The notes under the pieces are model-generated. The model did no database searches. It had not been told where the DNA came from and saw nothing but the letters and a program-made list of their open reading frames with translations. A stretch of 64,000 nt of DNA from Blautia massiliensis (ex Durand et al. 2017) (GTDB lineage Bacteria; Bacillota; Clostridia; Lachnospirales; Lachnospiraceae): positions 865,292-929,291 of the forward strand of contig NZ_LN913006.1 in assembly GCF_001487165.1 (NCBI RefSeq), written 5' to 3'. A program made the position numbers and the translations under genes. Of this stretch, positions 9,245 to 17,325 are shown in pieces. Position 1 is the stretch's first letter. Each line of letters opens with the position of its first letter.

Positions 9245-10188
9245 GCCGATTATCGGTAGTTTTGCCTGCCTGTAACGAGGAACCGATGGTGGAGAAAACC
9301 TGCCGGACTCTCAGAGAGCTCCTGGGGCAGGCCGGGATCCGTTATGAACTGGTCCTGGTAGATGACGGTTCCTCTGACGGGACCTGGGCAGCCATAGAAA
9401 AAGTATCCAGGGAAGATAAAAATGTGACAGGTGTGCATTTTTCCAGAAATTTCGGAAAAGAAGCAGCAATCGTGGCCGGCCTTGCACAGGCATGCGGAGA
9501 TGCGGTGGCAGTGATGGACTGTGACCTGCAGCATCCGCCGGAAATCCTCTTGGAAATGTACCGGCTCTGGAAGCAGGGCTACGAGGTTGTGGAGGGCATC
9601 AAGAAAAACCGGGGAAAAGAAACTCTTTTTCACAGAAAAAGTGCCGGATTTTTCTATCGGATCATGTCCCGTGCCACCGGCTTTGATATGGAAAACGCTT
9701 CCGACTTCAAGCTGCTGGACAGGAAAGCGGTGGAGAGTGTTCTCGCCATGCCTGAGCGCAGCATGTTTTTCCGGGCGGCATCATCCTGGATAGGCTTCAA
9801 AAGCATCTCCGTACCTTTTGAGGTGCAGGAGCGTGAGGCCGGAGAATCCAAATGGTCTGCAGGAACGCTGATCAGCTATGCGTTTCGGAATATCGTGGCA
9901 TTTACAACACTTCCGCTGCAGTTTGTAACAGCCGGTGCTGTGGGTTGCTTTGGGTGCTCCCTGCTCCTTCTGGTCTATTCTCTGGTCCGGTATTTTTCCG
10001 GGCATGCGGTGGAAGGCTATACCACACTTCTGATCGTGATGCTCTTTATCGGAAGTGCTGTGATGATGAGCCTTGGGATCATCGGATATTATATCGCCAG
10101 GATCTATGAGGAAGTAAAACGTCGTCCAAGATATATCGTATCAAAGATCATACGAGGAGGAGATACCAATGAAAAAGTGGATCCTTAA
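9241..10188 (+). CDS. GtrB/CsbB-like undecaprenyl-phosphate glycosyltransferase (GT2)
   Basis: A 315-aa GT2 enzyme that should load a sugar from a nucleotide donor onto undecaprenyl phosphate at the cytoplasmic face. It has the GT-A fold motifs VVLPACNEE, VDDGSSDGTW and DCDLQHPPE (metal-binding DxD-type), and two C-terminal membrane helices (about 230-300), as in CsbB, GtrB and DPM1-like proteins. I chose the ATG at 9241, which overlaps the yfhO-like stop and follows AGGAGAA. An earlier in-frame start would lie inside the upstream coding sequence. The sugar donor cannot be read from sequence; GlcNAc and glucose are known in relatives. Confidence 0.88.
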   Translation: MSRLSVVLPACNEEPMVEKTCRTLRELLGQAGIRYELVLVDDGSSDGTWAAIEKVSREDKNVTGVHFSRNFGKEAAIVAGLAQACGDAVAVMDCDLQHPPEILLEMYRLWKQGYEVVEGIKKNRGKETLFHRKSAGFFYRIMSRATGFDMENASDFKLLDRKAVESVLAMPERSMFFRAASSWIGFKSISVPFEVQEREAGESKWSAGTLISYAFRNIVAFTTLPLQFVTAGAVGCFGCSLLLLVYSLVRYFSGHAVEGYTTLLIVMLFIGSAVMMSLGIIGYYIARIYEEVKRRPRYIVSKIIRGGDTNEKVDP

Positions 10189-10597
10189 ATTCTATGAAAA
10201 TGATGTGATCCGTTATATTTTCTGGGGTGGTTGTACGACTCTCGTAAATCTGTTAAGCTTTTATATCATGAGGGCAATGGGAATCCCGCTGATGAGTGCC
10301 AACATCATATCGATCATCCTGGCGATCCTGTTTGCCTATGTTGTGAATTCCAGATTTGTATTTCATGACCGCTGTGAAACATGGAGGGATCATATACGGC
10401 CCTTTCTGAAATTTATAAGTGCCCGTCTGGTGACCATGGTCATTGAGGTAGGTGGCGTATGGCTTCTGGCGGAGATCCTGGGATTCCGGGATATGTTTGC
10501 AAAATTCTGCACACAATTTATCGTGCTGGCGTTGAATTATATCTTTAGTAAATTTATTATTTTTACCACAGGTAAAAGGATTGGAGGTAGCAAATGA
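10169..10597 (+). CDS. GtrA/GtcA-family membrane protein
   Basis: A 142-aa protein with four predicted helices and the GtrA signature (FWGGCTTLVNLLSFY; YVVNSRFVF; LNYIFSKFIIF). GtrA-family proteins are thought to flip undecaprenyl-phosphate-linked sugars across the membrane. The start at 10169 overlaps the GT2 gene by 20 bp and has GAGGAGG upstream. Together with the two genes before it, this completes the three-part loading, flipping and transfer system known from Bacillus/Listeria (CsbB-GtcA-YfhO). Its stop overlaps the cobT start (ATGA), so cobT may be co-transcribed although functionally unrelated. Confidence 0.88.
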   Translation: MKKWILKFYENDVIRYIFWGGCTTLVNLLSFYIMRAMGIPLMSANIISIILAILFAYVVNSRFVFHDRCETWRDHIRPFLKFISARLVTMVIEVGGVWLLAEILGFRDMFAKFCTQFIVLALNYIFSKFIIFTTGKRIGGSK

Positions 10598-11649
10598 TGA
10601 CTTTGGATGAGGCAGTGAAGAAAGTCCGCCCTCTGGATGAAAAGGCTATGGAGGGGGCGAGAAAGAGATGGGACAGTATTGCAAAGCCCCTGCATTCTCT
10701 GGGAGAGCTGGAGAATATGCTGACACAGATCGCCGGTATCACAGGTACACCGGAGGTACGTGTGGAGAAAAAAGCAGTGGTTGCCATGTGCGCGGATAAC
10801 GGAGTTGTAGAAGAGGGTGTGACCCAGACCGGACAGGAAGTGACGGCTGTTGTGGCTGAGAATTTTCTGGAAGGGACTACTACCTGCTGTGTGATGTGCC
10901 GTCAGTGTGGAGCAGAGCTTTTTCCTGTAGATGTGGGAATGGTCACAGATACAAAGGTCCGTACAGATCTTAAGGTTGCTTATGGGACCAGAAATATGAC
11001 CAGAGAGCCGGCGATGACAAGAGATCAGGCGATCCGTGGCATCGAAGCCGGAATTGCCATGGCAGAGGAGCTGAAGGAAAAAGGCTATCAGGTTCTTGCA
11101 ACCGGCGAGATGGGCATTGGAAATACCACCACCAGCAGTGCGGTAGCAGCTGTGCTTCTCGGAAAACCGGTGGAAGATATGACCGGACGTGGTGCCGGAT
11201 TGACCAGTGAAGGGCTTGTACGGAAGATCAATGCGATCAAAAAGGCGATCGCCCTGAATAATCCGGATCGTTCAGATGCCATTGACGTCCTGGCAAAGGT
11301 AGGTGGACTGGATATTGCAGGAATGGCAGGAGTATTCATTGGAGGAGCAGCACTTGGAATGCCGGTTGTCATGGACGGATTTATTTCCTGCGTATCTGCA
11401 CTGATCGCAATAAAGATCTGCCCGCAGGTAAGTGATCATATCCTTGCGTCTCATGTATCCAAAGAGCCTGCAGCACAGCTGATCCTGAAGGAGCTTGGCA
11501 AGGAAGCGATCATCCACGCAGGCATGTGCCTGGGCGAGGGAACCGGAGCTGTGGCACTGTTTCCGATGATGGATCTGTCCTGTGCAGTATATAATTCCAT
11601 GAGTACCTTTGGTGATATCAATGTAGAACAGTACGAGGAGCTGAAATAA
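10594..11649 (+). CDS. cobT: Nicotinate-nucleotide--dimethylbenzimidazole phosphoribosyltransferase
   Basis: A 351-aa enzyme of normal family length. It makes alpha-ribazole phosphate from a benzimidazole (or other lower-ligand base) and nicotinate mononucleotide for the nucleotide loop of cobalamin. Typical segments are present: LHSLGELE near residue 30, MCADNGVVEEGVTQTGQEVT, GEMGIGNTTTSSAV, and the catalytic-Glu region HAGMCLGEGTGAVALFPMMD near the C-terminus. It heads a block of late B12 genes (cobT-cobU-cobS-cobU-like-cobC). The start codon overlaps the preceding stop. Confidence 0.96.
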   Translation: MMTLDEAVKKVRPLDEKAMEGARKRWDSIAKPLHSLGELENMLTQIAGITGTPEVRVEKKAVVAMCADNGVVEEGVTQTGQEVTAVVAENFLEGTTTCCVMCRQCGAELFPVDVGMVTDTKVRTDLKVAYGTRNMTREPAMTRDQAIRGIEAGIAMAEELKEKGYQVLATGEMGIGNTTTSSAVAAVLLGKPVEDMTGRGAGLTSEGLVRKINAIKKAIALNNPDRSDAIDVLAKVGGLDIAGMAGVFIGGAALGMPVVMDGFISCVSALIAIKICPQVSDHILASHVSKEPAAQLILKELGKEAIIHAGMCLGEGTGAVALFPMMDLSCAVYNSMSTFGDINVEQYEELK

Positions 11650-11650
11650 T

Positions 11651-12178
11651 ATGCTGGTTGTTGTAACAGGAGGCAGCGGAAGCGGAAAATCTGCTTTTGC
11701 GGAAGAAACCGTACTTTCCCTTGGCGAAGCCAGAAGGATCTATATCGCCACCATGCAGGCTTTTGACGAAGAAAGCCACAGGCGCATCCGCAGACACCGG
11801 CACATGCGTGCAGGAAAAGGCTTCGAGACAATAGAAAGATATACAGAGCTGGATGAGCTGCTCATCCCGAAGGACTGCGTGGTCCTTCTGGAGTGCATGT
11901 CCAATCTGGTTGCAAATGAGATGTTCCGGGAAGGCGGCTTCCACCCGGAGGTGGCAGAAAAGATCACAGAAGGAGTGAAAAATCTTCTTTCCCAGGCAAA
12001 GCATGTGGTGATCGTCACCAACGAGATCTTTTCAGACGGGATCCTCTACGAGGAAGAATCAGAACAGTACAAAAAAGAACTGGGACAGATCAACCAGAAG
12101 CTGGCAGAGATGGCAGAAGAGGTTGTGGAAGTCGTATACGGGATCCCTGTATGGCATAAAGGAGGAAAGGAAACATGA
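11651..12178 (+). CDS. cobU: Adenosylcobinamide kinase / adenosylcobinamide-phosphate guanylyltransferase
   Basis: A 175-aa P-loop protein. CobU phosphorylates adenosylcobinamide and then forms GDP-cobinamide. The Walker A is GGSGSGKSAFAE (residues 7-18). The RRIRRHRHMR segment (about 40-50) carries the His region that is guanylylated in CobU. The VLLECMSNL and VIVTNEIFSDGILY segments follow the family pattern, although the usual GxGIVP after the Asn-Glu is altered to SDGILY. It overlaps cobS by four bases. Confidence 0.93.
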   Translation: MLVVVTGGSGSGKSAFAEETVLSLGEARRIYIATMQAFDEESHRRIRRHRHMRAGKGFETIERYTELDELLIPKDCVVLLECMSNLVANEMFREGGFHPEVAEKITEGVKNLLSQAKHVVIVTNEIFSDGILYEEESEQYKKELGQINQKLAEMAEEVVEVVYGIPVWHKGGKET

Positions 12179-12951
12179 AAAGCTTATGGAACAGTTTTAA
12201 GGCAGCCTTTGCCATGTTTTCAAAGATCCCCATGCCCATGGTGGACTGGAAGAAGGAAAACATAAAATATATGATGTGCTTTTTCCCCTTTGTGGGTACT
12301 GCCATCGGCATCCTGACCTGGTTTGCAGGAGGGGCCCTCGGTGTACACGTAGCTCTGGAGCCATTTTTTCTCGCTGTGATCCTTACTGTGATCCCGGTAT
12401 TTGTTACCGGCGGCATTCATGTAGACGGGCTTCTGGACACATCGGATGCATTAAGCTCCTGGCAGGAACGCACAAGGAGGCTGGAGATCCTGAAGGATTC
12501 CCATGCAGGTGCATTTGCCATTATCACAGCCTGTGTATATTTTATCCTCTGGCTGGGAGCCTGGGATCAGCTCCTTGGAAATTATAACGGGATCTGTATC
12601 ATGAGCCTGGGCTTTATGATGTCCAGGTGTCTTTCCGGGATCGGTGTGATCACATTTCCCAAGGCAAGGACAGACGGGACTGTGGCAGAATTTTCCAGAA
12701 ATGCGTCAGAGATCGCAGTGCGAAATGTTCTTATCACGATGTTTGTGATCCTTGCAGCGCTGATGATATGGGTAGATCCGGTCCTGGGTGTTCTGGCAGC
12801 TGTCAGCGCACTTCTGGTATTCTGGTGGTATCACCATATGGCTTTGAAATATTTTGGAGGGACCACAGGTGATCTTTCCGGATTTTTCCTTTGCATCTGC
12901 GAGGTTGTGATGGCACTGGTGCTTGCTCTTGGTGGCACGTTTAATCTGTAA
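12175..12951 (+). CDS. cobS: Adenosylcobinamide-GDP ribazoletransferase (cobalamin synthase)
   Basis: A 258-aa membrane enzyme that joins GDP-cobinamide with alpha-ribazole (phosphate) to complete cobalamin. It shows the N-terminal FSKIPMP segment, the catalytic metal-binding motif GGIHVDGLLDTSDAL (about 79-93) and KDSHAGAFAI, and five or more hydrophobic helices. Overlap with cobU (ATGA) and the downstream cob genes support a single operon. Confidence 0.96.
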   Translation: MKSLWNSFKAAFAMFSKIPMPMVDWKKENIKYMMCFFPFVGTAIGILTWFAGGALGVHVALEPFFLAVILTVIPVFVTGGIHVDGLLDTSDALSSWQERTRRLEILKDSHAGAFAIITACVYFILWLGAWDQLLGNYNGICIMSLGFMMSRCLSGIGVITFPKARTDGTVAEFSRNASEIAVRNVLITMFVILAALMIWVDPVLGVLAAVSALLVFWWYHHMALKYFGGTTGDLSGFFLCICEVVMALVLALGGTFNL

Positions 12952-12978
12952 TGAAGATTTGGATGAGGTAAAGAAGAT

Positions 12979-13359
12979 ATGGAAATGATAATCGGAGGCG
13001 CATATCAGGGAAAAGCTGCCTATGCAAAAGCACAGTTCCCGGATGTGGACTGGAAATTCGGAGGAGAGATCACAGAAGAGGAGCTTCTGAAGGCAGCGGG
13101 TGTTCTGGGATTTCAGGAATACATAAGAAAAGCTCTGAAGGCAGGAGAAGATCTCACCAGCCTGGCAGAAAAGTTGGCACAGCAGGATCCGGATGTGATC
13201 CTTGTCAGTGAGGAGGTAGGCTACGGGATCGTTCCGGCGGATGCTTTTGAACGGCAGTACCGAGAAGCTGTTGGCCGGGTGTGCACTGCACTGGCTGCAA
13301 AAAGCAGAAGGGTCACAAGAGTGGTATGCGGGATTGGGACGGTGCTGAAGGATGATTAG
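12979..13359 (+). CDS. Short CobU-like protein (second CobU paralogue)
   Basis: A 126-aa protein with a P-loop-like start (IIGGAYQGKAAYA) and the diagnostic CobU segment VSEEVGYGIVPADAFERQYREAVGRV near residues 77-97. It lacks the middle part of CobU that holds the His used for guanylyl transfer, and is about 50 residues shorter than the cobU gene two genes upstream. It keeps the GYGIVP motif that the longer copy has lost, so the two could be complementary or form a heteromer. That is an inference. GAGGT lies upstream of the ATG, and the 3' end overlaps cobC by 8 bp. Confidence 0.82.
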   Translation: MEMIIGGAYQGKAAYAKAQFPDVDWKFGGEITEEELLKAAGVLGFQEYIRKALKAGEDLTSLAEKLAQQDPDVILVSEEVGYGIVPADAFERQYREAVGRVCTALAAKSRRVTRVVCGIGTVLKDD

Positions 13360-13951
13360 ATTATATCTGATACGACACGGACAGACACCCGGAAATAAGC
13401 TTCAGCGTTATATCGGAACAACGGATGAACCGCTGAGCACGGAGGGAAAGGAATTTCTGGAAAAGCTGACCTATCCCATGCCGGAGGCCCTTTATGTAAG
13501 TCCGCTCTGCCGTTGTGTGGAAACTGCGGGGATCCTTTTTCCAGGAAAAAGCTTTCATATTATCGAAGAGCTTTCCGAGTGTGATTTTGGAGAGTTTGAG
13601 AATAAAAATTATAAAGAGCTTTCCGGAAATCAGGATTATCAGAGGTGGATCGACAGCAATGGAACGCTTCCTTTTCCGGGAGGAGAAAGTCGAGAAGCGT
13701 TTAAGTGCCGGAGCCTTACAGGATTTCAGAAGGCTGTCACACAGTGTATCCGTAACAACATAAAGACAGCGGCTCTTGTGATACATGGCGGTACGATCAT
13801 GAACATTATGGAAGAATATGCGGACAGACCCAGGGCTTTTTATGAATGGCATGTAAAAAACGGCGGCGGTTATCTGGCAGAGCTGGAGCCTGCGCTGTGG
13901 CAGAAGGGACGAAGAGAGCTCTGTGTCCGTGAAGCATATATGGAGGGTTAA
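13352..13951 (+). CDS. cobC: Histidine phosphatase family protein, probable alpha-ribazole phosphatase
   Basis: A 199-aa phosphoglycerate-mutase-like phosphatase. It has the N-terminal catalytic RHGQT motif (LIRHGQTPGN), YVSPLCRCVETA, LSECDFGEFENK, and the second catalytic His in LVIHGGTIM (about 146-155). CobC removes the phosphate from alpha-ribazole 5'-phosphate or adenosylcobalamin 5'-phosphate. The specificity is inferred from its place at the end of the cob block. Confidence 0.87.
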   Translation: MIRLYLIRHGQTPGNKLQRYIGTTDEPLSTEGKEFLEKLTYPMPEALYVSPLCRCVETAGILFPGKSFHIIEELSECDFGEFENKNYKELSGNQDYQRWIDSNGTLPFPGGESREAFKCRSLTGFQKAVTQCIRNNIKTAALVIHGGTIMNIMEEYADRPRAFYEWHVKNGGGYLAELEPALWQKGRRELCVREAYMEG

Positions 13952-13954
13952 GTT

Positions 13955-14770
13955 ATGAATGAACAGAAGATCAGCTGGAAACGCAGCGACTTGAAATGGC
14001 GCGGAAAACAGGCATTCAAAAAAAATTACTGGTCAGCCGTTCTGGTAAGTCTGGTGCTGGCTATTGTGATGGCAACCGGCGGAAGCGGTGCGGCCACAGG
14101 CAGTGCCGGAAATGCGGTAAGTCCGGACTACGGTGTTACAACGTATCATCTGGGTACGGATATCAATGGTGTTACCTCTTATGCCAGTCATGTATTTCGT
14201 TCCCCACTGGCAGTGCTTTTTGCGCTTCTGAGTGCCAGTGCCATGGTAACGGTGGCTCTGATCGGGGTCCTTTTCCATTTCTTTGTGGGAAATGTTCTGG
14301 AGGTAGGCGGAAGAGATTTTTACATTGAGAACCTTTATTCTGTACCCGGGCCCGGAAAGCTCCTCAGTGTATTTCGTTCCGGAAATTACGGTAATATCGT
14401 AAAAACCATGTTTTTACGGGACCTGTATCTTGTATTGTGGACGCTGCTTTTTATTATTCCCGGAGTGGTAAAATCCTACGAATATAAGATGATCCCTTAT
14501 CTTCTTGCGGAATATCCGGATATGAGCACAAAGGAAGTATTTGCAAAAAGCCGTGAGATGATGAACGGACAGAAGATGGATACCTTTATCCTGGATCTTT
14601 CCTTTATTCCCTGGTCTGTCCTTTCGGCAATTACGGCCGGGATCGCGGGACTCTTTTATGTATCCCCGTATAAGGATGCAACCTATGCGGAGCTTTATGA
14701 TACTCTTGCGGCAGGAATGCCGGGAAACGGACGGCAGGTGTATGAAGATGAAAGCAGCGGCATTTACTGA
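13955..14770 (+). CDS. DUF975 family integral membrane protein
   Basis: A 271-aa protein of a family of unknown function. The conserved N-terminus SDLKWRGKQAFKKNYWSAVLVSLVL leads into the first helix, and further helices lie near 85-115, 155-175 and 215-240. The KSYEYKMIPYLLAEYPDMSTKEVFAKSREMMNGQK motif between helices is the DUF975 hallmark. It lies 3 bp after cobC and overlaps the start of yqeB, so it is probably co-transcribed with both. No function should be inferred from that. Confidence 0.85.
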   Translation: MNEQKISWKRSDLKWRGKQAFKKNYWSAVLVSLVLAIVMATGGSGAATGSAGNAVSPDYGVTTYHLGTDINGVTSYASHVFRSPLAVLFALLSASAMVTVALIGVLFHFFVGNVLEVGGRDFYIENLYSVPGPGKLLSVFRSGNYGNIVKTMFLRDLYLVLWTLLFIIPGVVKSYEYKMIPYLLAEYPDMSTKEVFAKSREMMNGQKMDTFILDLSFIPWSVLSAITAGIAGLFYVSPYKDATYAELYDTLAAGMPGNGRQVYEDESSGIY

Positions 14771-15605
14771 TAAAATGATCCTTGTGAGAGGTGGTGGAGA
14801 TCTGGCCACAGGAGTGATCCACAAGCTTCATCAGAGTGGCTATCAGGTCCTGATCCTGGAATGTGACCGTCCAAGTGCCATCCGCCGTCATGTGGCCTTT
14901 TGTGAAACTGTTTATGACGGAACTGCAGAGGTAGAAGGCGTTGTGTGCAGGAGGATCACGGAGAACGATATCCGGACCCAGTGCAGGAAATGCTGGGTAC
15001 AGGGAGAGATCCCCCTTCTGACAGATACCCATGGAAAATATATCCGCGAACTGGAGCCGGAGGCAGTGATCGATGCCATCCTTGCAAAAAAGAATCTTGG
15101 GACCAGCAGGGATATGGCACCACTGACTGTGGGACTTGGCCCGGGCTTTACCGCAGGGGAGGATGTGGATTACGTGATCGAGACCATGCGCGGCCATAAC
15201 CTGGGAAGGATCATAAAAAAAGGCAGTGCCCTGCCGAATACCGGAGTGCCGGGACTGATCGCAGGGATCGGAAAGGAACGTGTGATCCATTCACCGGTAG
15301 CCGGTAACATGAAAAACATCTGTCAGATCGCAGATCTTGTTGAAAAAGACCAGGTGATCGCCATGGTAGGTGATACGCCGGTGAAGGCTACCATTTCCGG
15401 CGTGATCCGGGGGCTGATCCGGGACGGCTACCCTGTTTTTGAGGGAATGAAGATCGCGGACATCGACCCAAGGGCAGAACAGAAGAAAAACTGTTTTACG
15501 ATTTCAGACAAGGCGAGGTGTATCGCAGGGGGAGTACTGGAGGTGCTGCTTTCCTGCGGAGTGCTTCCGGGAACAGAGAAAGCTGTGAGGAATGAGAATC
15601 TGTGA
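14742..15605 (+). CDS. yqeB: Selenium-dependent molybdenum hydroxylase maturation protein YqeB (EF2563 type)
   Basis: A 287-aa protein of the YqeB/EF2563 family, found with orphan SelD and selenium-dependent molybdenum hydroxylases. It has an N-terminal nucleotide-binding-like loop (LVRGGGDLATGVIHKL), VGLGPGFTAGEDVDYVIETMRGH, and a lipoyl-like C-terminal region (HSPVAGNMKN...VKATISGVIRGLIRDGYPV). The exact biochemical role is not established; it is thought to help install labile selenium in the cofactor. The start could be 14742, 14748 or 14775. I chose 14742, which has AGGTG upstream and overlaps the DUF975 gene by 29 bp. yqeC follows. Confidence 0.88.
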   Translation: MKMKAAAFTDKMILVRGGGDLATGVIHKLHQSGYQVLILECDRPSAIRRHVAFCETVYDGTAEVEGVVCRRITENDIRTQCRKCWVQGEIPLLTDTHGKYIRELEPEAVIDAILAKKNLGTSRDMAPLTVGLGPGFTAGEDVDYVIETMRGHNLGRIIKKGSALPNTGVPGLIAGIGKERVIHSPVAGNMKNICQIADLVEKDQVIAMVGDTPVKATISGVIRGLIRDGYPVFEGMKIADIDPRAEQKKNCFTISDKARCIAGGVLEVLLSCGVLPGTEKAVRNENL

Positions 15606-15659
15606 CCGATACAGAGTCTGGTGTCCCTGAAAGAAGTTAGAAGATAAATGGAGTGTGTC

Positions 15660-16352
15660 ATGAAGAAAAATGAAAAAGCGTTTACTGTGGCATTCACAGG
15701 AGGCGGCGGAAAGACCAGTCTGATCTTTGGACTGGCAGAAATATTTTCCGGACAGGGAAAACGTGTGATCGTGACCACAACCACGCATATGGCATGGGAA
15801 CCGGAACGTCCTTTTGCGGAGGCAGAGGACATTCCGGGAGCATGCCGGCTTATAGAACAATACGGATACGTCATCGCGGCTCATCACAAGGCCGGGCAGC
15901 CAAAGATTTCCGGCCCCGAAAAGGAGATCCTGGAAAAGCTGCCCGGCTTTTGTGATCTTCTTCTTGTGGAAGCTGACGGATCCAGGCGCCGACCCCTTAA
16001 AGTGCCGGCTGTTCATGAGCCGGTGATCCCTTCTTTTGCAGATGTGGTAGTAGGAGTGATCGGTCTTGACTGCATCGGCAAAAGGATCTGTGATACGGCA
16101 CACCGTCCGGATGATGTGGCGGGATTTCTGGGAAAGCGTACAGATGAGCCTGTGACATGGATGGATGTGTGGAAGATCATCCGGTCTGAAGACGGATTGC
16201 AAAAAGGAGTGGACGGACGAAGATTTCTTGCGTATCTGAACAAGGCAGATACTCTGGAGGATCCTTGTGTGGCGGAGAAGCTTATGGCACAAGGTCAGGA
16301 GTCTGGGATCATGGTGATCTGCGGAAGCCTGCAGAGAAGTGTAAACAGCTAG
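15660..16352 (+). CDS. yqeC: Selenium cofactor biosynthesis protein YqeC
   Basis: A 230-aa P-loop protein with Walker A-like TGGGGKTSLIF, VTTTTHM, and the family signature LLVEADGSRRRPLKVPA...EPVIP (about 100-125). YqeC is a conserved member of the selenium-dependent molybdenum hydroxylase accessory set, with unproven chemistry. The ATG at 15660 is preferred over the one at 15648 because GGAG stands 6 bp before it. The stop codon TAG (16350-16352) is formed by the left terminus of a 165-bp palindromic element, so the last residues (after ICGSLQRS) may be altered. Overall length is close to normal for Firmicutes. Confidence 0.88.
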   Translation: MKKNEKAFTVAFTGGGGKTSLIFGLAEIFSGQGKRVIVTTTTHMAWEPERPFAEAEDIPGACRLIEQYGYVIAAHHKAGQPKISGPEKEILEKLPGFCDLLLVEADGSRRRPLKVPAVHEPVIPSFADVVVGVIGLDCIGKRICDTAHRPDDVAGFLGKRTDEPVTWMDVWKIIRSEDGLQKGVDGRRFLAYLNKADTLEDPCVAEKLMAQGQESGIMVICGSLQRSVNS

Positions 16353-16513
16353 TACAGCGAAAATTAAGTTTCTGCTATATTGACGCAGGATGATTTCTTC
16401 ATCTGCAAGGCGGAGGAATGAGGCGTAGCGGTGGCTACGACGATTGACGACAACGCAGCAGATGAAAAATCAGGCAAGTCAATATGGCGGTTACTTAATT
16501 TTCGCTGTACTAG
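16349..16513. mobile_element. 165-bp MITE-like palindromic element
   Basis: The ends are perfect 21-bp inverted repeats (CTAGTACAGCGAAAATTAAG + T at 16349-16369; complement at 16493-16513). The palindrome continues inward with near-identical arms around TATTGAC...GATTT...TTCATCTGC, and is capped by CGTAGC-GGTG-GCTACG. There is no coding capacity. It lies exactly between yqeC and mocA, supplying the yqeC stop codon and ending 26 bp before the mocA start. This fits a non-autonomous transposon whose relatives lie elsewhere in the genome. The TA within CTAG may be its target duplication. Confidence 0.75.
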
Positions 16514-16538
16514 AATCGAAAGGAAGTGGAGCGGTGAT

Positions 16539-17123
16539 ATGAAACTGGGACTGATCATGCTGGCAGCAGGAAACAGCCGGCGGTTTGGAAGCAATAAGCT
16601 ACTGTACGGGATAGACGGAATGCCGATGTACAGGCATATTCTCCTGGAGCTGAAAAAAGTGAAAGCAGCACTGGAGGAACAGGGGCACAGGTGTGAGATC
16701 ACAGTTGTCACACAGTATGAGGAGATTGCGCAGGAAGCAGAGAAGCTCGGCGTGCGGTTTCTTTATAATCTGCATCCGGATGAGGGGATATCTTCCTCAT
16801 TGAAGATCGGGCTGCGGGTCAACCGGGAGATGGATGCTTGTTTGTTTACGGTGGCAGATCAGCCGTGGTTGCGGTGGGAGACGGTTTTTGGACTGGTGGA
16901 TGTGTTTTTGAGAGATGGGAAGGGAATCGCCTGTGTGGAGCATGATGGGAAGACCGGGAATCCCTGTGTTTTTTCGAAGAAGTATTATGGGGAGCTGATG
17001 GAGCTTTCCGGTGATGTCGGAGGGAAGAGAGTGGTTGTGGCACATCGGGGGGATGTGGCTGTGATGAAGGTTGAGGATGGAAGGGAGATGGTGGATGTGG
17101 ATTTTGCGGACGGACGCCGGTGA
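16539..17123 (+). CDS. MocA-like molybdopterin nucleotidyltransferase (selenium-dependent hydroxylase set)
   Basis: A 194-aa NTP-transferase-fold protein with the N-terminal nucleotide-binding motif MLAAGNSRRFGSNKLL and the metal-binding TVADQPWL segment (about 108). MocA/YgfJ relatives add CMP to molybdopterin to make the cytosine dinucleotide cofactor. Here it accompanies yqeB/yqeC, so it should serve a selenium-dependent molybdenum hydroxylase. The ATG at 16539 is preceded by AAGGAAGTGGAG. The final codons (DGRR and the TGA) are already part of the left arm of a 209-bp palindrome, just after the DVD segment that normally ends the family. Confidence 0.85.
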   Translation: MKLGLIMLAAGNSRRFGSNKLLYGIDGMPMYRHILLELKKVKAALEEQGHRCEITVVTQYEEIAQEAEKLGVRFLYNLHPDEGISSSLKIGLRVNREMDACLFTVADQPWLRWETVFGLVDVFLRDGKGIACVEHDGKTGNPCVFSKKYYGELMELSGDVGGKRVVVAHRGDVAVMKVEDGREMVDVDFADGRR

Positions 17124-17324
17124 GGTACCGTCTGGTTTGGGCTGGGCTTCGTCGGGGGCTGGCTTCTAAGGCGCTGGAAATCTGCTAAAACCGCTGAAAA
17201 AAATCCAGAACTCGCTCCTGCGTCGCTCAAACAGCTGGATTTTTTCCAGCAACGCAGATTCCCACCGCCTAAGAAGCGCACCCCTCCTGCAGAGCCAGCC
17301 CAAACCAGACGCTACCTCGCCGGC
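17116..17324. repeat. Long imperfect palindrome, copy 1 (about 209 bp)
   Basis: The outer arms match at 23 of 24 positions (GAGGTA-S-CGTCTGG and TTTGGGCTGG on the left, complement on the right at 17295-17318), flanked by GCCGG/CCGGC. Inner segments (CTTCTAAGG..CTG, TCTGC, AAAAAAATCCAG/CTGGATTTTTT) also pair, leaving a loop of about 26 nt rich in CGCTC. A reversed, diverged copy lies at 17620-17829, so this is a repeat family and not a plain terminator. It overlaps the end of mocA. Confidence 0.75.
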
Positions 17325-17325
17325 T

